Shown: piece after piece, positions 51,861-60,700 of the stretch
How the letters are laid out: each line of letters starts with the position of its first letter
Position numbering within the stretch: the first letter of the stretch is position 1
NCBI RefSeq assembly: GCF_029931775.1
Contig: NC_079332.1
Location: forward strand, 4,277,970 to 4,341,969
DNA: 64,000 nucleotides
Source of the DNA: Euleptes europaea
Lineage: Eukaryota; Chordata; Lepidosauria; Squamata; Sphaerodactylidae
Direction of reading: 5' to 3'
Notes under the pieces: model-generated
Databases searched by the model: none
Told to the model about the DNA's origin: nothing
Seen by the model: only the letters and a program-made list of their open reading frames with translations
Translations under genes and position numbers: made by a program

Positions 51861-52489
51861 GCGGGAAAGGCTCCCCTGCAGGTTGGTCCACGGGCAAGCC
51901 AACTCCTCTAGATGTCCCAGGAGGCGTAAGCTGCTGTCCTTTTGACTTTTGTTTTCTGCGTCGGCCCACACTGCAGGCACCGTCCTCTTGCACAAGTTGC
52001 TGCTGTTTTGCACAGTGTGTGTACGTGTGTGTGTATAGGTCTGGGTTGTGCTTTTGAGACGTCTTGAGGTCTGTTGTGGCTTCAGCCCTACAAAACACTA
52101 TTTTACTGCAAGGACGGCTGAGAAGGCGGTCAGAACCTGAGGAGCACCATTGGTCAACTCGCTCCACGTGACATCCAGTGGACACCTTAACCACGGATGA
52201 ATGAAGCCACGAAACTCAACCAGTTACGTCGTCCTGTGACATATATGCCCTCTCTGTGATCTCCCCCCTCATATTTCACTTTTTTGTTGGTTTTTGTGTG
52301 TGCGCATCTCTGCATATGGAAATTATTTTTAAAAGACCAGGAAGATACAGGTCATGTTCAAAGTGAGGGGCGCAGGGCTTGTCTATGTCTCGGAGACGTG
52401 TGCGCGTGTGGTGTGTGTATCTACTCTTTGATGGCTCTTATGTACTGCAGTCGGCTGTAGCGGTGACATTCCCCCCACCCCATCTCCAA

Positions 52490-52495
52490 AATAAA
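52490..52495 (+). terminator. ABCA3: Candidate ABCA3 polyadenylation signal
   Basis: AATAAA, followed within 40 bp by GATGTGTATGCCTTTTTATG, a GT/T-rich element. It is the first canonical hexamer after the ABCA3 stop codon. Confidence 0.55.
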
Positions 52496-52930
52496 ACCAG
52501 ATTTTCAGAAGGGTGATGTGTATGCCTTTTTATGGTCTGTTCTCGGAAGAGTTGGCCCACATCCCGCCGGGTCGATGCAAGATGCTGGAGCAGCTACCAA
52601 ACAACCAAGGCAGAGCAAAGATGCCAAGCCTGGGTGCATTTCTGGGCCATGCAGGCATTTCATGAGCACATCCATGCCTGTGAATCCTCTGCTGCATGGA
52701 TGCAGGGGGACATTTTGCCTGAAACGGACTATTCGAAATGGCAAGCAGGAGAGACTTGTGCTGGAGCGCGCTTCCATTTCTCGCACACAGAAATCTAGCA
52801 AGTGAGGATGTCAAAGCCTAGGATAGACCTTAACATACTGTAAAAAAATGTGCAGGGAGGGTTCCCTCCACACCATGGGAGAGCACGCAAACACGAGAGT
52901 CTCTGCTGTCTGAAATGGAACAGTGTAGAA

Positions 52931-53187
52931 AGAAGAAGAATTGGTTTTTATATGCTGACTTTCTCTGCCACTTAAGGGAGACTCAAACCGGCTTACAATC
53001 ACCATCCCTTCCCCTACCCACAACAGACACCCTGTGAGGTAGGTGGGGCTGAGAGAGAGAGAGTGTGACTTGCCCAAGGTCACCCAGGTGCCTCCATGTG
53101 TAGGAGTGGGGAATCAAACCCGGTTCTCCAGATCAGACTCCACCGCTCCAAACCACCGCTCTTAACCACTACACCATGCTGGCCATA
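52931..53187 (-). mobile_element. Family A SINE, reverse
   Basis: GAAGAAGAATTGGTTTTTAT to TAACCACTACACCATGCTGG. A small internal deletion lies near 53,090. Confidence 0.85.
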
Positions 53188-53379
53188 TCATCTGGCTAGA
53201 TATGTCGGCCAGCTCTGTGCTTTGATAGTGTCGGATGGAAATCCATGGAGGTGCTTAGACCCCTTTACCTGAGGCTTGTCTCATTCCCGAAGAACAAAAT
53301 GTTTCCAGCCAAAGGCAGAATTTTACTTCATTTCTGGCTAAAACCCTGAACCAAAAGGAAGGAAAAGCTGTTAGTAGAT

Positions 53380-53860
53380 TTGCACACTACTCGTACAGAT
53401 CAAAGACGCCGTTCCTGCCTAGACCCAATTCTTCCATCGGTTTGCCCTTGATTTTCCAGTCACGCAATGTGCTTCCCCGCGTCCTTGGCCTGTCCCCAGT
53501 AATAATTCCTCGCAGACGGCCCGTTGTTCGTTCCGCTGACGTTGTCAGCGCTTTTATTCTGAACATCGTCCTGGCTACAGGTCGCACCGCGGGTTTGCCG
53601 TTGGGTGCCAGCCCAAAGCGGAAGAACAACGGGGGTCCCCCGGGTCCCCTACCACGTCGCCACGGCTCTTCCACCTTGCAGCCTCCAGGAATCTTCCTTG
53701 TGCAAAACCCAGCGCTGAAGTGGCACGGCTGGGCAGAGTCTGGTCTCTTCCCTGCCCCTTGCCGTGGGTACGAGCCGACGGGCGGGGTTGCCATGGTCCC
53801 AACTTTTCTCATTCTCTCTCCACTTGGGCAGGGGCAGGCCTTGGGGGTTCCTTAAATTTT
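53380..53860. other. Unassigned CpG-rich segment with overlapping open frames
   Basis: CpG is clearly denser than in the flanks. The minus strand has a 141-codon frame ending ELGLGRNGVFDLYE and an overlapping one ending NYYWGQAKDAGKHIA. The plus strand has a 137-codon frame. I recognise none of them, and no clear splice-bounded exon is visible. It could be part of a MCRIP2 or ABCA3 transcript end, an old retrocopy or chance. Confidence 0.3.
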
Positions 53861-54381
53861 AGCGTTTTTAATTGTGAAACCGTTCTACCGCATCCTGCGT
53901 TAAGAGCCGTTCTCAATTGTGGCCCAGAACTGTTTTACCCACCAGTCTTCAAGATCTATTGGCACAAAATCTGAAAAGAGAGGGAAAAAAGGGGTGTGTG
54001 GGCATCATGAGATTGTATGGGGGGGGATTCCTTCTGTGACATCTTGGTGCTGGCTAAAAGGACATAGGACGGTAGTTTGGTGACATTGATATACCCTGCT
54101 GAGGCCCCCCCCTTCCCAAACCCCTCTCCTCAGGCTCCACCCCCAAAATATCCAGGCATTTCCCAAGCTGGAGCTGGCAACCCTATAGGCCTGGGGTCCA
54201 CAGACCCCCCCCAGAGGTCCTAGATTTTTTTGGGGGGGTGCAAACTTGGGGGGAAATTACATCTTTATTTTCACTAACCTCTAACTGAAACGTTGCAACA
54301 CTGTATCTCAATATAACTGTTTTCCTTTGTAATGCTATGTATTTTATTTAATGCATAGGTTTCATCAGACTGCTAAAGGGG
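53861..54381. other. Repeat scraps, no gene
   Basis: 54,095-54,186 carries the right half of a GGTTGCCA-family MITE (CCTCAGGCTCCACCCCC, GGAGCTGGCAACCCTA). 54,187-54,380 begins GGCCTGGGGTCCACAGACCC and looks like an eroded hAT-type element. The rest is unassigned. Confidence 0.45.
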
Positions 54382-54934
54382 TCATAGAATCATAGAGTTG
54401 GAAGGGACCACCAGGGTCATCTAGTCCAACCCCCTGCACAATGCAGGAAATTCACAACTACCTCCCCCACACACACACACAGTGACCCCCTACTCCATGC
54501 CCAGAAGGTGGCCAAGATGCCCTCCCTCCCATGAACTGCCCAAGGTCATAGAATCAGCATTGCTGACAGATGGCCATCTAGCCTCTGCTTGAAAACCTCC
54601 AGGGAAGGAGAGCTCACCACCTCCCGAGGAAGCCTGTCCCACTGAGGAACCGCTCTAACTGTTAGAAAATTCTTCCTGATGTCTAGACGGGAACTCTTTT
54701 GATTTAATTTCAACCTGTTGTTTCTGGTCCGACCTTCTAAGGCAACAGAAAACAACTCGGCACCCTCCTCCATGGGACAGCCCTTCAAGTCCTTGAAGAT
54801 GGTTATCATATTGTTGATAAGCTGTAAAAAGTAATTCCTGATCTCCAGTGCGTTATCCTTGATCAGATCTACCTGGGGTCACGTTTCTAGGCACAACAAT
54901 ATCCCCTCTCGGCCTTCTCCTCTCCAGGCTACTT
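54382..54934 (-). mobile_element. CR1 LINE, 3' UTR and last coding part, reverse
   Basis: ATAGAATCATAGAGTTGGAA starts the element. A minus-strand frame reads [20 protein letters not shown] and VPQWDRLPREVV. An 89-bp element interrupts it at 54,811-54,899, after which TCCCCTCTCGGCCTTCTCCT continues the CR1. Confidence 0.9.
54811..54899. mobile_element. Very short element with TA target duplication
   Basis: It splits the CR1 string ATCATATCCCC, leaving TA on both sides. Its ends are TTGTTG and CAACAA, inverted. Size, ends and the TA duplication suggest a mariner-like MITE. Confidence 0.55.
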
Positions 54935-54991
54935 AGGCTTCTTGAAAGAGAAGAAAATTTGCGGGCATGGAAGGTGACATTGTTAAAAGGG

Positions 54992-55222
54992 AAAGCAGGC
55001 TACGGTTCAGGGTGCTGGACTAGTATCAGGGGAAGCCCAGGTTCGAATCCACCCCTTGTACCACGGCCGCTCACCTGGTGACCGAAGGCCAGTCATACTC
55101 CCTCGGCCTAGCCTACCTCGCAGAGTCGTTGTGGGGATAAAATGCAGGAGAGGAGAATAACGGCAGCCGCTCAGGGTCCCCGATTGGGGAGAATGGTGGG
55201 GTATAAAGTAAGTAAATGAATT
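54992..55222 (+). mobile_element. Family C (MIR-like) SINE
   Basis: GTGCTGGACTAGTATCAGGG, CCCAGGTTCGAATCC, GGTGACCGAAGGCCAGTCAT and GGGGTATAAAGTAAGTAAAT are in order. Confidence 0.75.
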
Positions 55223-55574
55223 TAGCGAGCTGAGTTTAAAGGGTGGGGTTAAGAACTTCATCTGTTTTAAGGTGCTTAATAAAACAAAACACTTTATTAT
55301 TTTGCCCAAGGCTAGGCCTAAAGGTTCCTTCTTATGTCCTGGCCACTAAGGAGAATTTGGAGTCACGGTGCGGAAGCTTTTTAAAAAATACTCTACGCAA
55401 TATCAGCAATGTTAGTCAAAACCAAGTGGGGAAACAAACGATTGCATTGTAATGCTTATATTGCATGTAGTTCAATAAGGGAATTATGCACCAGAGAATT
55501 ATAGCTGAGGTTTATGACAAAATATCAAGCAAAGCAACAAGCAATAATAATAAGAATTCTTTCCAAGGAGGGCA

Positions 55575-55728
55575 GTTGACAACTCTAGGTTGGGAAATTC
55601 CTGGAGGTTTGGGGGTGAAGCCTTCGGTAAGCAGGATTTGAGTCCACCCTCCAAAGCAGCCGTTTTCCCCAGGGGAAATGGCCTCTGCCCTCAAGATCAG
55701 CTGTAATTCCTGGAGGTGGCAACCCGGC
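55575..55728. mobile_element. hAT-like MITE (GGTTGCCA family)
   Basis: GTTGACAACTCTAGGTTGGG and CTGGAGGTGGCAACCCGG are the ends; AGTCCACCCTCCAAAGC is inside. Confidence 0.65.
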
Positions 55729-56342
55729 ATCGGAGGAAAGTCTCTCAATATACTGGCCCCGTGGGGGAAAAGTGAGGTCCTGCCACCCAGAGAGGCCTCG
55801 GGCAAAGTTACAAAGGGATTTAAAACAATACCTCCGCTCCCTTTTCTTTCCATGTTAGAGTTATACATTGAAAGGGAAAACGTGGGATATGATTCTTAAC
55901 CCAGTTCAAAGTGGCCAATTTCCTTTGTTTTTACAAGCTTCTCGGGAGGAAAGAGGGCTAAAAATTATTTTAAAGTAACTAAATGAACCCGTTACTGATC
56001 CACTTTTTCAAGTTAGAGCCTAACCATACAGTTAAGAAATACTTCTGGTTTAGTAATGAACATACATGTTTAATGGTTCAACGACCTGGGGAGCTTCTTT
56101 GAATTTTTTTTTTAACTTCACGTGGTTATGTCAACCTACGCTGCACCAAGTATTGTAGGAAGGCAATAAGAATAGTTTGTAGTATCTGTTCTAGCTCTAC
56201 TACAATTACAGAATATCAAGTAATTCTGACAGCGAAATATAGTCCCAAGTGTTTTGCAGATCTGGTTTTGTTCGCACAACCTCTCGGAGAGGGTACATAA
56301 GGGTGAAAGAAAGAAGTAGTCTTCCCTAGACCCTGGGGCTAT
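55729..56342. other. No gene or known repeat
   Basis: AT-rich sequence with no exon found on either strand. MCRIP2's last coding exon was searched for here by its expected motif and not seen. Confidence 0.4.
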
Positions 56343-56344
56343 GG

Positions 56345-56564
56345 TTGCCAGCTCCAGGATGGGAAATACTTGTAGATTTGGGGGCTGGAGCCGGAGGAGG
56401 TGGGGTTTGGGGAGGGACTTCAATGGGGTATGATGCCCCTTCAATGGGGTATGAGTCCACCTTCCAAACTGGCCATTTTCTCCAGGTGACCTGATCTCTG
56501 TCGCCTGTGGATCAGTTGCAATCCCAGGAGATCTCCATCCGCCACCTGGAGGTTGGCAACCCTA
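56345..56564 (+). mobile_element. hAT-like MITE (GGTTGCCA family), full length
   Basis: GGTTGCCAGCTCCAGGATGG to GGAGGTTGGCAACCCTA. A short repeat within it (TTCAATGGGGTATGA) is duplicated. Confidence 0.75.
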
Positions 56565-57139
56565 CCTGGGACTTCTACATCCCAAGAAAATACTGAAGTA
56601 TTTCCCAGGGCCTCCAGCTCAGGCCTTTCTGTGGCTTCCATGAAGCTATGGGGTCTTTTGGGTCATAGCCCTCAGCGCTGGGACATGATTTCCAACTAAA
56701 TCCTACCCAAAATCAGCAGGGTGATTATTTGGAAACAGAATAAAAGCCTTCTTTTTTTCCAGCGGGCTTTTGGGGGTGGGGAGGCTATCTAGTTTTATGT
56801 ATTATGTTTTAATTACTAGTTAGTAACCGTTGGAAGGGGAAACTCCTAATTCCTGCTATTTTAGACGTGCCAGATGGGTGCCCTGGAGCTTTGAGCTGGG
56901 GGGGGGGAGCCTTTGAAAGGAGAGAGAACAGGTTTGTTTGCTCCGGCAGCTACCAGCTCTTTCCAGACCCTATTCTTGACCACAGATGGGAGGGCCACTC
57001 CAATGTCTTCTCCCCAGTTCCCACAGCTAGATAATAAGGCCTTGTTTCTTATCTCCGTCCTTTCCTGGATAGGTGATGGGGAAGACCTTTCTCTGCCTGA
57101 AGCCCTGGACAGCTAGTCAGAGTAGACTATACCGAGATA
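56565..57139. other. No gene recognised
   Basis: Unassigned DNA, partly T- and G-rich. No coding motif or repeat was identified with confidence. Confidence 0.35.
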
Positions 57140-57594
57140 GAAGAGGAGATGACCGAGAGGGGATATGATAACCATCTTCAAGTACTTGAAGGGCTGTCAC
57201 ATAGAGGAGGGTGCCGAGTTGTTTTCTGTTGCCCCAGAAGGTTGGACCGGAACCAACGGGTTGAAATTAAATCAGAAGAGTTTCCATCTAGACATTAGGA
57301 AGAATTTTCTAACAGAGCAGTTTCTCAGTGGAACAGGCTTCCTCGGGAGGTAGTGAGCTCTCCTCCCCTGGAGGTTTTTAAGCAGAGGCTAATGACCATC
57401 TGTCAGCAATGTTGATTCTATAACCTTAAGCAGATGATGAAAGGGAGGGCATCTTGGCCATCTTCTGGGCATGTAGTGGGGGTCACTGGGGGTGTGGGGG
57501 GAGGTAGTTGTGAATTCCCTGCATTGTGCAGGGGGTTGGACTAGATGACCTTGATGGTCCCTTCCAACTCTATGATTCTATGAGATGGACGATT
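57140..57594 (+). mobile_element. CR1 LINE, last coding part and 3' UTR
   Basis: DPNMITIFK-type coding remains (MITIFKYLKGCHIEEGAELF), [17 protein letters not shown], then the 3' UTR to TATGATTCTATG. It ends 44 bp from the MCRIP2 exon 4 donor. Confidence 0.9.
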
Positions 57595-57638
57595 GGGCCT
57601 GACTCGATATCCAGCGCTCCAGACATTTATATACGAAC

Positions 57639-57740
57639 CTTTCAGTTCTGTGCTGGGCGTTTTCTCTGTGTACTGCACGGGGCCAGATCCATTTTCTCCT
57701 GGGCGGCTGTTGTACAACTGTTGTTCTACTTGTTGCCAGG
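57639..57740 (-). other. MCRIP2: MCRIP2 coding exon 4
   Basis: The acceptor is CCCCTTCCAG. The reading continues WQQVEQQLYNSRPGE and ends TPSTELK plus one base. The donor GTTCGT is weak (T at +3). Joined to exon 3, the residue before WQQ becomes Thr, where I recall Ala in human. Confidence 0.85.
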
Positions 57741-60700
57741 CTGGAAGGGGAAAAGAGAGGGATGCATGAGACAGGGAAGACTCCAGAGGAAGCCAGCGCA
57801 CACGGAGGTCTTGTTTCCTTTGTCCACCCACTCTGCTCACGAAAAAGGCTTCCACGTTTTAAAGGTATGTGTGACGGCAAGTGGAAATTCAAGGATATCA
57901 CAGATCTACAAGCGTTTACTCGTGTGTGGAAGTGATATCCCTTTCTGAAATGGTACCTGTTCAAACATAGGTTTAGGGCCTTAGCAAGAATTAGACCTCA
58001 GATATGTGTCTGTGGTCCCTCGGTTGCCAACGGCTGCTGAAAGCAAAGGAGGCCTTCCCAAGAAAGAGTCGCCGGCTCCTCTGCCCAGAAAAGATTCTGC
58101 GTCTCTATTAAAACGGATGCTGTGTCCGTCTGTCCCCCGTTTTGGCAGATCCTCTGCAGGAAAAGTGACTTCCTTTTTATAGAAGAGCAGGTGCCTCTCT
58201 CTCTAGGGGAGTTGACAACCGATGGCAGCTTTCCCCATGCATGGAACTACCTGAAAGGGGGGCTGGAATGGAGGTACACAATTTTCCACTCGCCTGGCAG
58301 CTGTTACGAGTGACACATTGCTGCGTGGGGAAAAAGATTGGCGTTCTTTTGAAGAGGGAATTTTGGCTGGTGTAACTCCATTAGACTTTGCTTCAGTGCT
58401 TCATTTACAAGAGAGGTATTTTCTGGCGACCGCGCCCTAGGTATTGTTCTCTGCAGGGCAATTGGAAGCACTGTCACACCCTTCTCAGTCCATTGAAATT
58501 CACAAGTATAACCTGTAAATTACTGACTGGGGACGGACGGGCGGATTTGCCGAAGATTAAGGCTTCCTACTGTACCTTCAATAATCTATAGGATTCTTAT
58601 CCCTACCTTATCCCAAGCTGCTCAGGGCCCCATGCATTGTTCTCGGTCTACACCATGTTATCCACAACAACCCTTATAGGTAGGCTAGGTTGAAAGCGTG
58701 TGCCTGGTCCGAGGTCACCCAGCCAGCTTTCGGTGGTAGAGTGGGGGGTTTGAATCCAAGTCTCCCAGATCCTTGTCTAACCACGGCACCACACTGGCTT
58801 CTCCGTAACTGACAATCAATGAAATGGGCCACTTGTACCAAAACCACCTCTCCTGTGAAACTGACTCAGGATACTGTCACCATAGTCTCCTTAGGGAGTC
58901 TTCAGAGAGAGATACAGAGAAGGGGGAAACGATGGGACCCCAGTTCTTCTTACTTTCATACACAAACCGGACATTTTCTTCATGAGCCGACGTGTAGCCT
59001 TCCTCTGCGGCTGGCTCTGTTTGCTGCGGCATCAGCGGAGGCCTCTTGCCATTCACCCTGTTGAAGACGAGCTTGGGTGCGGAGCTACCAAGGAAACTAG
59101 AGGTTAAAGAAGTTAATAATAAACCCCCCCCCCTCCAGCCCCTGGTAGAAACACAAAGTCAAAAGGGAGGCCTGCCAACTCACTATCACTCAACCCCCCC
59201 CTTTCCGGGATCAAGTTTCCCATAGCTCTGCAGCTTCTCCCCCATTGGAGATCAGACCCATCTGGGAAGCCTCCGTCGCTGCTTTTAAAGCAGGAGTCCC
59301 TATGGGGTTGCTATAAATCTGCGGGGACGCCAACCAAAAAAAACACCAGTCTGTGTTTCTCTGCCTCCTTATTTTCTATGGAAGATTGGTCGGCCCATGG
59401 CCACTAACCACAAGGTAAAACTCCCCCATTTGGTCTCTGAATCAGACCCTTGGGCCATCAAAGTCAGGATTGTGTACTCTGACTGGCAGCAGCTCTCCAA
59501 GGTCTCAGGCAGAGGTCTTTCACATCACCTACCTGCCTAGTCAGATCTCAGAAGCTAAGCAGGGTCAACCCTGGTTAGTATTTGGATGGGAGACCACCAA
59601 GGAATACCAGGGTTGCTGTGCAGAGGAAGGCACTGGCAAACCACCTCTGTTAGTCTCTTGCCATGAAAACCCCAAAAGGGGTCGCCATAAGTCGGCTACG
59701 ACTTGAAGGCACTTTACACACACACACCTGCCTAGTCCCTTTAACTGGAGATGCCGGGGATTGAACCTGGGACCCTTCTCCATGCCAAGCTGATGCTCTA
59801 CCACTGAGCCACAGCCCTCCCCTTTTAAACTTTTAAAATGTTCCCTCCAGCTGTTTCTCCTTTGGTTTTTCTGGCGGACGCTGTAAGTACAGTATTGGTT
59901 TTACGAGTTCTAACAACTATTTTTACTTAGTTTTGTTACGCATATATTAAAAACCACCTAGGCAACCCTGCCTGGATGCTGAAATGATTAAATCCCTCCA
60001 AACCGGAGGCCTGTTGACGCCTGATCCCACCACTGAATGGTGGAAGAAGCGTCTCGGGAGGAGGAAAGGGAGCTTCCGAGTTCTGGGTTACCCTGGCTAA
60101 AGCTATCCCAGCCAGACAGCATTAAGGGACACAAAGAGAACCTCTTCGGCCAAGTACCGGAAAAAAATATGGGTCCTGCTTGTAGGCTGGTGTTTGCCCA
60201 GGATCAGCCCAAGTGCCTTCGAGGGAATAATGGTCGCCCCCCCCCAGTTTTCTCTTGTGCGTCCACTGTGACAAAAAGCCCCTTTAGTGTCAGCCATTGT
60301 ATGTTCATTTGACGCCGGTTCCTAAATACACATTAGGCGAGTTGCCCCGGGTCTTTTCCTGAAGGGTTAGGCAAACGGAAAGGCTCCAATAAATGCTGCC
60401 GTTGTGCAGAAGCATCGCCTGTGTCCAGGGTGCAATGCTGCCCCGGGCTCCCAAATCAATACTTCTCTGGATCGGGAGTCCCGTCGGCACAAGCTCCCTC
60501 GCCCGCCCGCCCCCCACCTCCAGGCGTCGCAATCCGCTATGATTTGTTTTCAAAACTCAAGGCCGTTCACATGCTCCTCGCTCTTTCCTCCCAAACCCCA
60601 CGCCCTGTCCATGCGCACTCCCAAATTGTAGTCACGCGCGGGCAAGCAGCAGTTGGCACTCTCCGGTCGGAGGGCAGTGTTGGGGAAGCAGGCTGTGATG

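Larger units (their letters stand above)
47632..52515 (+). other. ABCA3: Probable ABCA3 3' UTR
   Basis: From the stop codon to 51,300 I recognise no interspersed repeat, in a window where one occurs about every 500 bp. That argues for transcribed exon sequence under constraint. An LINE end (51,302-51,645) and a hAT-like piece follow, then AATAAA at 52,490-52,495 with a T- and GT-rich stretch downstream. No AATAAA lies between the stop and this site. The human 3' UTR is shorter, so an earlier variant signal may also be used. Confidence 0.5.

Noticed and set aside
50859-52194. Open frames after the ABCA3 stop as a separate gene
   Set aside because: Short, overlapping on both strands, no splice-bounded conserved peptide. 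They fit 3' UTR and repeat sequence better.
59541-59630. 5S rRNA gene
   Set aside because: The first third of 5S is missing, the body is SINE-like, and target duplications flank it.
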